This document shows, in pieces, positions 47,774 to 56,263 of a DNA stretch of 64,000 bases. Both the position numbers and the translations under genes were made by a program. Position 1 is the stretch's first letter; every line of letters starts with the position of its first letter. The notes under the pieces were generated by a model, which saw only the letters and a program-made list of their open reading frames with translations, searched no databases and was not told where the DNA came from. Source of the stretch: Bacteroidales bacterium (GTDB lineage: Bacteria; Bacteroidota; Bacteroidia; Bacteroidales; UBA932); NCBI GenBank assembly GCA_015060245.1, contig SUYU01000012.1:21378-85377 (forward strand). The letters run 5' to 3'.

Positions 47774-48049
47774 CTATTTATACATTTTGAAATAGTCGTC
47801 AATAGTTCCATTAATTTCATTGATGGCGTGTGCGCGACTTCCACCCCACAAATCAATATTTCTTTCATTGTTTTCTTCTCTTTCTTCCAATCGTTCACTA
47901 TCGTTCTCGATTTCCTCTTCTTGAAAACCTATTGAAGAATTAGAAAAAGAAGATGAAAAACCCTGTTTACCCGATGTCCCATCGGCAGCATCATATACAT
48001 CCATATTATCATTTTCATCTTCATTTACATCAACATCCCCATACGCCAT
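47774..48049 (-). CDS. Acidic hypothetical protein, 91 aa
   Basis: Not recognised. The protein is very acidic and polar (MAYGDVDVNEDENDNMDVYD start; a Glu/Arg/Asn-rich stretch from about 43 to 66; end DDYFKMYK), probably disordered. Its first 25 codons are GAT/AAT-rich low-complexity DNA. It starts 11 bases after the stop of the GNAT-helicase gene, with an AAGGA just before the ATG, and is followed by a terminator, so it seems to be the last gene of that operon. Low-confidence coding call: composition alone could produce it. Confidence 0.45.
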   Translation of the reverse strand: MAYGDVDVNEDENDNMDVYDAADGTSGKQGFSSSFSNSSIGFQEEEIENDSERLEEREENNERNIDLWGGSRAHAINEINGTIDDYFKMYK

Positions 48050-48059
48050 TCCTTAAGTT

Positions 48060-50423
48060 TTACAGTTTTGATGTCTTGAGTTTATGGCCCCGGTATTCAG
48101 TATTGTCGGTCTGCTCAACTACATAATCGGCGGCTCTTGATGCAATGCTCACATAGCAGGTACTCTTGCGTATGTCTATTTTGCCGATTCCCCTTTTTCC
48201 AACGCCAAGAGAGGTCATCATGCGTATGATATGCCTTGTTGTAATCCTCTGTTTATCGCCAATGTTCATCTTTATCCAGGTAAAACCCTTCTCTGCCTTG
48301 CCCGGCATGATTTCATCAGAAAGCATGGTCTGACCCTTCCTGTTCCTTGATTTTTCCTCTTTAGAACCTTTCGCATCTCTCTCTCCTTTAGTATCTTTCT
48401 CCCCTTTTGCTCTTTTTCCATCCTTTCTGCCCTTTCCGTCATCCGGTTTCTCACCATTTGATTTACGGTCAGATTTTCTCTCAGGGATGTTCAAATCCGG
48501 GGCATTCTTGTAGTATTCAAGGAATCTGTTGAACTCGCAGGCTACAAATTTTTCAATAATCTCCTGTTTGCTCAATGATTCCCACTTCTGCTCAACCAAA
48601 GATATGTATTCGCCGGCCTCGTCACTTACAGTAATATTGTCAATTTTATCAATAAGTGAGAGAAGTTGTTTTGAACACACTTCCGCTCCCGACGGAACTT
48701 TGGCTTTATTGAAACTCTTGCCAATGACACCTTCAATCCTTTTTATTTTATGAAGTTCCTTGGTGTTGATTATTGCAATTGAAATGCCGTTTCTGTCGGC
48801 CCTTCCTGTACGTCCGCTTCTGTGTGTGTATTGTTCAACTTCGTCAGGCAGGTTGTAATTGATTACATGGGTAAGGTTGTTTACATCTATACCTCTTGCT
48901 GCCACATCTGTTGCTACAAGCAGGTGAAGATGCCTCTTCTTGAAACGTCCCATAACCATATCGCGCTGTCCCTGTGCAAGATCTCCGTGCAATGCATCTG
49001 CATCATATCCGTCTCTGATAAGGGAATCTGCTATCTCCTGGGTCTCCTTTTTGGTCCTGCAAAATACTATTCCGTAAATGTCGGGATAAAAATCTGCTAT
49101 GCGTTTGAGAGCGGCATATCTCTCTTTTTCATGGACCATATAGTAGTAGTGCTCCACATTGTCAGAGCCGGAATTGCGCTCGCCAATGGTAACCATGTCA
49201 TACTCTTTCATATAACTTTTTGCAATCTCTTCAACCTCTTCAGGAAGAGTGGCCGAAAAGAGCATTGTCCTTTTTCCGTCAGGAGCGGATTCAAGAATCG
49301 CATCAAGTTCATCCTTGAAGCCCATATTTAGCATTTCGTCGGCTTCATCAAGAACCAAAGTATGTATGCCCGATATGTCTGCCGCCTTTTTGTTTATCAG
49401 GTCAAGCATACGGCCGGGAGTGGCGACAATGATCTGGGGCGTTTTCCGCAGTAAACGTATTTGTGCTTCAATATTGGCTCCACCATATACTGGTACCACA
49501 GATATGCCATCAATGCACTGGGAGTAGTTGGTAAGATCCTGGGCTATCTGTTTGCACAATTCTCGTGTAGGGGAGAGTATAAGTACCTGTGTCCTTTTCT
49601 CTGCAAAACTATACCACTTCTTGTCGGGATCATTTCTGTTTTCCTCTGCGTCAGCGAACTTGTCATTGAGTCTTTCCTCAATTTTATGCAGCACCGGAAG
49701 TCCGAATGCAGCAGTCTTTCCGGTACCTGTCTGGGCAAGACATACAATATCTTTTCTGTTTTCAAGTATTACAGGTATTATCTCCTTCTGGACTGGAGTC
49801 GGGCGTTCAAATCCCAGTGAGGCAATGGCCCTAACGATGTTTCCACTCAATCCAAGAGCCGCAAATTTGTTGTTTCCGTTGAAATCGGGCATTATGGATT
49901 TGTACTCCTCCATGAAGATATTGTACTCCTTTTCGGTAATAAGGTACGGGTATGTCATCAGTTTCAGTTCCAGAGGCTGCTCCCCTTTATGGAACGGTGG
50001 CTGATAGTGCCTGATGTCATTTATATCAAGGTCAAGGCTGTTGTAGAATGCAATTCTTTTTATATCTGCCTCACTCTTTGGTGGTTCAACCTCAAGCAGC
50101 AGCGGAACCCGTTCCTGGTCAGATTTCTCTTTAAGGAACTCCATAGCAGTTGTACCATATCCCAGACCTTTGTATTTGTCGTCTATGGCAAGATGCTCGC
50201 CAAAATAACTGTGCTTGAAACGCCAGAATGCAATAAACCCGAGAACCGTATCTTTCTCTTCCCTTGGCGAGAGGGCATAGAGATGGTAATTGGGGTATTC
50301 CTGCAGGATTCTTGCCTGTTCATCAATCTCCCTCTGTTCGTTTTCCGGAAAGTTATTGCAGTAGATTTCACGACATTTTTCAAACATAGGATGTTTTGTC
50401 GAGTCAATTCTTGTAAAAATCAT
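48060..50423 (-). CDS. GNAT acetyltransferase / DEAD-box RNA helicase / DbpA-domain fusion
   Basis: 787 residues in one unbroken frame. Residues 1-155 form a GNAT domain: TVLGFIAFWRFKHSYFGEHLAI strands and the acetyl-CoA loop KYKGLGYGTTA (84-94). A link (155-185) leads to a DEAD-box core: Q-motif FERPTPVQ (205-212), Walker A AQTGTGKT (230-237), PTRELC, VATPGRMLDL, LDEADEML, FSATLP, and HRSGRTGRADRNG. A Lys/Glu/Gly-rich tail follows, then a DbpA-like RNA-binding domain (TWIKMNIGDKQRITTRHIIRMMTSLGVGKRGIGKIDIRKSTCYVSI). Helicases of this type remodel rRNA and mRNA. The GNAT module could acetylate RNA, ribosomal protein or the helicase; inference only. Confidence 0.9.
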   Translation of the reverse strand: MIFTRIDSTKHPMFEKCREIYCNNFPENEQREIDEQARILQEYPNYHLYALSPREEKDTVLGFIAFWRFKHSYFGEHLAIDDKYKGLGYGTTAMEFLKEKSDQERVPLLLEVEPPKSEADIKRIAFYNSLDLDINDIRHYQPPFHKGEQPLELKLMTYPYLITEKEYNIFMEEYKSIMPDFNGNNKFAALGLSGNIVRAIASLGFERPTPVQKEIIPVILENRKDIVCLAQTGTGKTAAFGLPVLHKIEERLNDKFADAEENRNDPDKKWYSFAEKRTQVLILSPTRELCKQIAQDLTNYSQCIDGISVVPVYGGANIEAQIRLLRKTPQIIVATPGRMLDLINKKAADISGIHTLVLDEADEMLNMGFKDELDAILESAPDGKRTMLFSATLPEEVEEIAKSYMKEYDMVTIGERNSGSDNVEHYYYMVHEKERYAALKRIADFYPDIYGIVFCRTKKETQEIADSLIRDGYDADALHGDLAQGQRDMVMGRFKKRHLHLLVATDVAARGIDVNNLTHVINYNLPDEVEQYTHRSGRTGRADRNGISIAIINTKELHKIKRIEGVIGKSFNKAKVPSGAEVCSKQLLSLIDKIDNITVSDEAGEYISLVEQKWESLSKQEIIEKFVACEFNRFLEYYKNAPDLNIPERKSDRKSNGEKPDDGKGRKDGKRAKGEKDTKGERDAKGSKEEKSRNRKGQTMLSDEIMPGKAEKGFTWIKMNIGDKQRITTRHIIRMMTSLGVGKRGIGKIDIRKSTCYVSIASRAADYVVEQTDNTEYRGHKLKTSKL

Positions 50424-50434
50424 AGACTATACCT

Positions 50435-50578
50435 TTAATATTTGTTCCATCCGTCCTGGAACGCCTCAACGGCAACGGACCAATACTTGGCAAAGATATA
50501 AATTAAATAGAGAGTGCCCGACAGTATCAACAGCATAATGATATTTTTTTTGTTCTCCTTAAAAAAATTGTTTGTCAT
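50435..50578 (-). CDS. 47-aa single-pass membrane miniprotein
   Basis: Not recognised. MTNNFFKENKKN is followed by a hydrophobic helix (about 13-30: IIMLLILSGTLYLIYIFA) and a short tail ending FQDGWNKY. A perfect GGAGGAATT Shine-Dalgarno precedes the ATG, which is rare in Bacteroidales and strengthens the case for translation. The stop is 11 bases before the GNAT-helicase start, so the two are probably co-transcribed. N-in orientation is suggested by the lysines before the helix. Confidence 0.65.
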   Translation of the reverse strand: MTNNFFKENKKNIIMLLILSGTLYLIYIFAKYWSVAVEAFQDGWNKY

Positions 50579-50598
50579 AATTCCTCCTTTTTTCCCGA

Positions 50599-50606
50599 CA
50601 AAATTA
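50599..50606 (-). promoter_or_regulatory. Candidate -7 element for the miniprotein/GNAT-helicase operon
   Basis: TAATTTTG on the minus strand, 21 bases before the miniprotein start codon and overlapping a TGTCGGGA octamer (50593-50600). Confidence 0.45.
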
Positions 50607-50640
50607 TCTGCTTGCCCTCCAATCCTTTTATGAAAAAAAA

Positions 50641-50648
50641 TATTTTTG
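50641..50648 (+). promoter_or_regulatory. Candidate -7 element giving hydF a long leader
   Basis: TATTTTTG matches TAnnTTTG. If used, hydF would have a leader of about 285 bases containing the CGTTTGYAGA repeats. A weaker element, TTATTTTG at 50909-50916, is nearer to the gene. Confidence 0.3.
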
Positions 50649-50690
50649 CGGTACTTTATGAAGAATTATTTAATTTTAAATTTTGTTATA

Positions 50691-50886
50691 CGTTTGTAGA
50701 TGTCTACGTATACGTTTTTATTTTTTGATATTTTGCAAAACGTTTGCAGATACGTCTGAACGAACTTTAACAGATGCCCGAATGTATTTATGATTGCCTA
50801 TAAAAGCATCGATGCATATGAAGAGTTTGGAATGTTTGTAGAACATGCCTCTAAACGTTTAGAAATGTATATAAACGCTTACAGAC
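50691..50886 (+). repeat. Iterated CGTTTGYAGA motif upstream of hydFE
   Basis: Copies: CGTTTGTAGATG (50691), CGTTTGCAGATA (50741, exactly 50 bp later), TGTTTGTAGAAC (50833), CGTTTAGAAATG (50856) and CGCTTACAGACG (50876). Several include palindromes: GTAGATGTCTAC (50696-50707) and the perfect TCTAAACGTTTAGA (50850-50863). No reading frame of note lies in 50579-50941. It looks like a multi-site operator or a structured leader RNA. Confidence 0.55.
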
Positions 50887-50941
50887 GGGATTATAAAATT
50901 TGATTTGTTTATTTTGCACCATACAATAAAAATTAAGCATT

Positions 50942-52168
50942 ATGGTAAAAGTGAGGAACATCGGAATTTTTGGAAAGTGTAATGTCGGAAAAAGCACTCT
51001 TGTAAATATGTTGGCCGGACAGCAGGTCTCAATTGTCTCTCCCAACGCCGGAACAACAACAGATGCGGTCAAGAAGCGTATGGAGATTCCTGAAATAGGG
51101 CCATGTAATCTTATTGATACTGCAGGATATGACGATGTGAGCCAACTTGGAGAACAGCGTGTAAAGGGGACCCGCTCGGTAATGGATAGGGTTGATATGG
51201 GAATTCTGGTCTTTGCAGGAAACATATTTGCCAGTGAGGAGAAAAATATCCTTGATGAGTTGAGAAAAAGGGATATTCCGGTATTGGCAGTGCACAGCCA
51301 GTCAGACATTGTGCCTCTTGATGTGGACCTTGCAATGGAACTCAATTCACTCTATGGGTTGGATGTGGTTGAATTTTCAGCGGCTATCCTTGATGAACAG
51401 CAGCAACATGATGCAGTTGAGCAACTCATTTCATTCATTATAAAGGAGTTGCTTGTCTATATACAGAACAATGAGGAGAAGAGCATACTTCATGGTATTG
51501 TGAAGGAGCGTGATACGGTTGTGCTTGTGTGTCCGGTAGATTCAGAGGCGCCTCAAGGACGTCTGATTCTGCCGCAGGTCATGGCAATACGTGATATTCT
51601 TGACCACAATGCAGTGGCTGTTGTGCTGAAGCCTGAAGAACTTGCCGGGTATGTAGAAAAGAATATAAAATCCATTACCCTTGTTGTAACCGACAGTCAG
51701 GTATTCAAGGAGGTGGAGCAGATCTTGCCTGCTGAGATTCCTCTTACAAGTTTCAGCATACTTATGGCGAGGGCCAAGGGCCCATACCTTGATTATATAT
51801 GTGGAATGAAGAGTATTGATTCACTGAAGGATGGTGACAAGGTACTTGTACTTGAGTCGTGTACCCACCACTCTACATGTGAGGATATTGGAAGGGTCAA
51901 GATTCCTCGCAGGCTGACATCATACCTGACTGCGAAGAATGGGGGTGTGCCGGTGAATATAAATTTTGAGTTTGTTGCGGGGCTTGATGAGATTCCGGCA
52001 TCTGACAATTATGCGCTGGCCATACAGTGCGGTGGATGTATGGTTACACGCAAGCAACTGATAAACAGGATAGGTTTTCTCAAGGAGAAGGGAATACCTG
52101 TTGTAAATTATGGAATGACACTTGCATATTTGGGCGGTATTATGGATCGTGTTTCACTTTTTGTATAG
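50942..52168 (+). CDS. hydF: [FeFe]-hydrogenase maturation GTPase HydF
   Basis: 408 residues. Residues 1-165 are a GTPase domain: P-loop GKCNVGKST (11-19), PNAGTTTDAV, and DTAGYDD. The middle is a dimerisation domain and the C-terminal part binds a 4Fe-4S cluster with CTHHSTCEDIGR and, about 50 residues on, QCGGCMVTRKQL, the HydF CxHx(about 50)CxxC set. HydF is the scaffold on which HydE and HydG build the di-iron part of the H-cluster. It starts MVKVRNIGIFG and lies 9 bases before hydE. Confidence 0.94.
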   Translation: MVKVRNIGIFGKCNVGKSTLVNMLAGQQVSIVSPNAGTTTDAVKKRMEIPEIGPCNLIDTAGYDDVSQLGEQRVKGTRSVMDRVDMGILVFAGNIFASEEKNILDELRKRDIPVLAVHSQSDIVPLDVDLAMELNSLYGLDVVEFSAAILDEQQQHDAVEQLISFIIKELLVYIQNNEEKSILHGIVKERDTVVLVCPVDSEAPQGRLILPQVMAIRDILDHNAVAVVLKPEELAGYVEKNIKSITLVVTDSQVFKEVEQILPAEIPLTSFSILMARAKGPYLDYICGMKSIDSLKDGDKVLVLESCTHHSTCEDIGRVKIPRRLTSYLTAKNGGVPVNINFEFVAGLDEIPASDNYALAIQCGGCMVTRKQLINRIGFLKEKGIPVVNYGMTLAYLGGIMDRVSLFV

Positions 52169-52177
52169 TAGTTTGTA

Positions 52178-53269
52178 ATGAATGGGAGATTTACCTTTTT
52201 GCCAGATGGCGGATGTGTGCCAAAAAAGGTTTTTTTGAGGGGATTGATTGAGGTCTCCAACATCTGCCGCAAGAATTGTCTCTATTGCGGCATAAGATGC
52301 GGCAACCACAATGTGGAGAGATATGAACTGACAGACCGCCAGATTCTTTCAGAGGCACGTTTTGCCCTTGAGGCCGGCTATGGCAGTGTGGTGCTTCAGG
52401 GTGGTGAGAGGTGTGACAGCAATTTTGTGGAGAGAATAACCCGTCTGATATGGGAAATCAGGCATCTTGAGGCCTCCGCAGGTGCGCCCTCCGCTTACAC
52501 GGCAGCACCCTTGGGAATTACCCTCTCTCTTGGAGAGCAGTCCCGTGAGGTTTACAATGAGTGGAAAAAGGCCGGGGCTCACCGTTATCTGTTGAGGATT
52601 GAGGCGTCAAACAGGGAACTTTATGGGAAAATACATCCGTCGGGAAGCATAGGGGAGAGGCAGATGCACTCTTATGAGAGCAGAATGGCGGCCCTATGTG
52701 ACCTCAAGAGTACAGGATTCATCACAGGAAGTGGAGTAATGATTGGGCTCCCTTTCCAGACGCCCGAAAATCTTGACGAAGATCTCGCCTTTTTCAAGAA
52801 GTTTGGGGTTGATATGGTTGGAATGGGGCCATATATTCCGCATAAGGATACCCCTTTGGGCAGGATGGTGCTTGAGGCTCAGGCAAAAGGTACCATGGTT
52901 GTAAAGGATACGAATGGCAATGATGTTGATTTGGGACCCTTTGCGCTTATGTCGGACAAAGATAAACTGGATCTCTCAATTGATATGGTCCGCCGCTTGA
53001 GGAGGCTCATGCCCCATATAAATATAGCGGCTACAACTGCGCTGCAGGTGCTTGATCCTAACGGGCGTGAAATGGCGGTACTTGCAGGTGCAAATGTGAT
53101 AATGCCAAATATTACAGAGCGTGAAGCCAGGGGCAATTACCAACTCTATGAGGGAAAACCGGGGGTGAATGATGATGCAATCTCTACAAAGGAGTCTCTT
53201 GAGAGAAATCTTAAGGGGATAGGTGTAGATATTGCCTGGGGTGAAGTGGGTGACCCTTATGTAGTATAA
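52178..53269 (+). CDS. hydE: [FeFe]-hydrogenase maturation radical SAM enzyme HydE
   Basis: 363 residues. The radical SAM motif CRKNCLYCGIR (Cx3Cx2C) lies near residue 30, with VVLQGGERCD, YLLRIEASN and GLPFQTPENLDEDL downstream, as in HydE. HydE processes a HydG-made organometallic precursor in H-cluster synthesis. The gene is coupled to hydF. The partner hydG and the hydrogenase structural genes are not in the window. A terminator follows. Confidence 0.92.
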   Translation: MNGRFTFLPDGGCVPKKVFLRGLIEVSNICRKNCLYCGIRCGNHNVERYELTDRQILSEARFALEAGYGSVVLQGGERCDSNFVERITRLIWEIRHLEASAGAPSAYTAAPLGITLSLGEQSREVYNEWKKAGAHRYLLRIEASNRELYGKIHPSGSIGERQMHSYESRMAALCDLKSTGFITGSGVMIGLPFQTPENLDEDLAFFKKFGVDMVGMGPYIPHKDTPLGRMVLEAQAKGTMVVKDTNGNDVDLGPFALMSDKDKLDLSIDMVRRLRRLMPHINIAATTALQVLDPNGREMAVLAGANVIMPNITEREARGNYQLYEGKPGVNDDAISTKESLERNLKGIGVDIAWGEVGDPYVV

Positions 53270-53312
53270 CAAAGTTGTTACATATATAAATTGTGATTAC
53301 CCTAAAAAAAGT

Positions 53313-53345
53313 AAAATATCTGTTGCGCAGATATCTTTTTTTTCG
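53313..53345 (+). terminator. Terminator of hydFE
   Basis: ATATCTG (53316-53322) pairs with CAGATAT (53328-53334) around TTGCG, followed by a long T-run. Confidence 0.85.
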
Positions 53346-53356
53346 CAATTTTTTAA

Positions 53357-53364
53357 TATATTTG
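53357..53364 (+). promoter_or_regulatory. Candidate -7 element of ppdK
   Basis: TATATTTG matches TAnnTTTG, about 100 bases before the start, giving an AT-rich leader. Confidence 0.45.
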
Positions 53365-53462
53365 TAAACTCAAAAAAAAGTCGTAAAAATTTTCCCGATT
53401 TTTTGTTTTTTTGGGATCTGTCAAAATGACAATTTTTTATAAACACAATATTTAAACTATTT

Positions 53463-56186
53463 ATGTCAGAAATCAAGAGAGTTTATCGCTTTGGCGGCAG
53501 AGATGCTGAAGGCGATGGTTCAATGAGAAACCTTTTGGGTGGTAAAGGTGCAAACCTTGCAGAAATGTGTAAACTTGGTATTCCTGTACCTGCAGGTTTT
53601 ACAATCACTACAGACTGCTGTACTGAGTTCTACAAATTGGGTGCACAATATCCTGCAGAACTTAAGGCTGAGGTAGATGCTGCAATGGCTGCTACTGAGG
53701 AGATTATGGGTATGAAGTTTGGTGATTCTAAATCACCGCTGTTGGTTTCTTGCCGTTCAGGTGCGAGAAGTTCTATGCCTGGTATGATGGAGACTGTATT
53801 GAACATCGGTTTGTGTTCTGCAACTATCCCGGGCCTAATTGAGAAAACCGGCAATCCTCGCTTTGTATACGATGCTTACCGTCGTTTGATTATGATGTAC
53901 TCAGACGTAGTAATGGAGAAAGCAGAGGGTATTGAGCCTGAAGAGGGTAATGGCATTCGTGTACAATTGGACAGAATGCTTGCCAAAGTAAAGAAAGAGA
54001 AAGGCTATGCTTCAGATACTGATCTTACTGTAGAGGATTTGCAACAACTTTGTGAGGACTTCAAAGTTCGCGTAAGACAGGAGTTGGGCAAACCGTTCCC
54101 TGATGATGCTTATGAGCAACTTTGGGGCGGTATTGGCGCTGTGTTCAAATCATGGAACGGAAAACGTGCAATCGCATATAGAAGAATTGAGGGTATTCCA
54201 GATGATTGGGGTACTGCAGTAAACGTTCAGTCAATGGTATTCGGTAATATGGGTGACAACTCTGCAACCGGTGTTGCTTTCTCAAGAAACCCTGCTACCG
54301 GTGAGAACAAGTTCTATGGCGAGTGGTTGATCAATGCACAGGGTGAGGACGTTGTTGCAGGTATCAGAACTCCTAACCCATTGAACGAGGCTACCAAGAA
54401 TGAGCACAACAAGGAACTTGCATCATTGGAGACTGCAATGCCTGAGGTATACAAGGAGTTGGATGCTATCCAGCAGAACTTGGAGCACCACTTCCATGAT
54501 ATGCAGGATATTGAGTTTACAATTCAGGATGGCAAACTATGGATGCTTCAGTGCCGTGTAGGTAAGAGAACAGGTCTTGCAGCCTTGAATATGGCAATGG
54601 ATATGTTGCATGAGGGTCTTATCGATGAGAAGACTGCTGTTTTGAGAGTGGCTCCTAATCAGTTGGACGAGTTGTTGCACCCAATCCTTAACCCTGCGGC
54701 TGAGAAGAAGGGTGTTGTTATTGCACAAGGTCTTCCTGCAGGTCCTGGTGGCGCAGTAGGTAAGATCGTTTTCACTGCAGAGGATGCTGTTGAGGCTGCT
54801 GCAAGAAAAGAGAAAGTTATCCTTGTAAGAGAGGAGACCAACCCGGAGGATGTAGAGGGTATGCGTGCTGCTGACGGTCTTTTGACTGCACGTGGCGGTA
54901 TGACTTCTCACGCTGCACTTGTTGCCCGTGGTTGGGGTAAATGCTGTATTGTAGGTTGTGATGCTTTGCATATCAACATGCTTAACAGAACAATGACTAT
55001 CGGTGACAAAGTATACAATGAGGGTGACATTTTCAGTTTGAACGGTAGCAAGGGTTATGTATATGACGTTGCTATTGACACTATGGATGCTTCTGAGAAT
55101 CCTCGTTTCGTTGAGTACATGAACATCGTTGACAAATACCGTGTACTTGGTGTAAGGACAAATGCTGATAACCCACAGGATGCACAGACTGCAATCAACT
55201 TTGGTGCTGAGGGTATTGGTTTGTTCCGTATCGAGCATATGTTCTACGGTGAGAACTCTGAGGCTCCGCTTTCTAAACTAAGAAAGATGATCCTTTCAAA
55301 TACAGAGGCTGAGAGAAGACAGGCACTTTCTGAACTTGAGCCATACGTAAAAGAGGCAGTTAAAGGCACTATGAAGGTTCTTGACGGCAAACCTGTTACT
55401 TTCCGTCTATTGGATCCGCCTTTGCATGAGTTCGTTCCTCAAACCAAAGAGAAGATCGAGGAGATGGCTGCAGAGTTCGGCATTACTCCAGAGGATATCA
55501 GAAAACGTGGCGAGGGCTTGCATGAGGTTAACCCTATGATGGGTCACCGTGGTGTACGTCTTGGTGTTACATATCCTGAGATTTCAGAGATGCAGTTCCG
55601 CGCTATCTTCACTGCTACTGCAGAGTTGATGAAAGAGGGCTTGAAACCTCAACCTGAGATTATGGTTCCTGTAACTGTTTCTGTAAAAGAGTTGGATTTC
55701 CAGAAAGCAATTTGTGATGAGGTTCACGCTGCTGTTGAGAAGGAGTTCGGTTTGACAATCAAATATCTATACGGAACAATGATTGAGATTCCAAGAGCAG
55801 CAATCATGGCTGACGAGATGGCCAAGACTGCACAGTTCTTCTCATTCGGTACAAATGACCTTACTCAGATGACATTCGGTTTCTCACGCGATGATATCGG
55901 TGGTTTCATGGGTGACTACTTGGGCAAGAAGATTCTTCCTGCAGATCCATTCCAGACACTTGACCAGGATTCAGTAGGCAAGTTGGTTGAGATGGGTATC
56001 AAAGGCGGTAGATCTACAAATGCTAACTTGAAAGTTGGTATTTGCGGTGAGCACGGTGGTGATCCTGAGTCTGTGGCATTCTGCCATAAGATTGGTATGA
56101 ACTATGTTTCATGTTCTCCATTCCGCGTTCCTATCGCACGTTTGGCTGCTGCTCAGGCTGCAATCAAATCTTACGAGAAGAAATAA
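53463..56186 (+). CDS. ppdK: Pyruvate, phosphate dikinase
   Basis: 907 residues. N-terminal ATP-grasp region (NLLGGKGANLAEM; SCRSGARSSMPGMMETVLNIG), central phosphohistidine domain with GGMTSHAALVARGWGKCCIVG near residue 480, and C-terminal PEP/pyruvate domain with IGLFRIEHMF, MGHRGVRLG, and CGEHGGDPESVAFC. It interconverts pyruvate, ATP and phosphate with PEP, AMP and pyrophosphate, and is common in anaerobes that use pyrophosphate. Codon use is strongly biased (GGT, GTT, AAA), suggesting high expression. Confidence 0.97.
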   Translation: MSEIKRVYRFGGRDAEGDGSMRNLLGGKGANLAEMCKLGIPVPAGFTITTDCCTEFYKLGAQYPAELKAEVDAAMAATEEIMGMKFGDSKSPLLVSCRSGARSSMPGMMETVLNIGLCSATIPGLIEKTGNPRFVYDAYRRLIMMYSDVVMEKAEGIEPEEGNGIRVQLDRMLAKVKKEKGYASDTDLTVEDLQQLCEDFKVRVRQELGKPFPDDAYEQLWGGIGAVFKSWNGKRAIAYRRIEGIPDDWGTAVNVQSMVFGNMGDNSATGVAFSRNPATGENKFYGEWLINAQGEDVVAGIRTPNPLNEATKNEHNKELASLETAMPEVYKELDAIQQNLEHHFHDMQDIEFTIQDGKLWMLQCRVGKRTGLAALNMAMDMLHEGLIDEKTAVLRVAPNQLDELLHPILNPAAEKKGVVIAQGLPAGPGGAVGKIVFTAEDAVEAAARKEKVILVREETNPEDVEGMRAADGLLTARGGMTSHAALVARGWGKCCIVGCDALHINMLNRTMTIGDKVYNEGDIFSLNGSKGYVYDVAIDTMDASENPRFVEYMNIVDKYRVLGVRTNADNPQDAQTAINFGAEGIGLFRIEHMFYGENSEAPLSKLRKMILSNTEAERRQALSELEPYVKEAVKGTMKVLDGKPVTFRLLDPPLHEFVPQTKEKIEEMAAEFGITPEDIRKRGEGLHEVNPMMGHRGVRLGVTYPEISEMQFRAIFTATAELMKEGLKPQPEIMVPVTVSVKELDFQKAICDEVHAAVEKEFGLTIKYLYGTMIEIPRAAIMADEMAKTAQFFSFGTNDLTQMTFGFSRDDIGGFMGDYLGKKILPADPFQTLDQDSVGKLVEMGIKGGRSTNANLKVGICGEHGGDPESVAFCHKIGMNYVSCSPFRVPIARLAAAQAAIKSYEKK

Positions 56187-56208
56187 TCAATCAAGATTAT
56201 AAATAAAG

Positions 56209-56240
56209 ATAGCCGTCAGATTTTCTGGCGGCTATTTTTA
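56209..56240 (+). terminator. Terminator after ppdK
   Basis: ATAGCCGTCAG pairs with CTGGCGGCTAT (one G-U), then TTTTTA. It may also end the convergent phoH transcript. Confidence 0.85.
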
Positions 56241-56263
56241 TGATACTTTCCCGGTAATTGTTA

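Noticed and set aside
50681..50886. CGTTTGYAGA repeats as a CRISPR or replication origin
   Set aside because: Spacing is irregular apart from one 50-bp step, units are short and diverged, and there is no replication gene or cas gene nearby.
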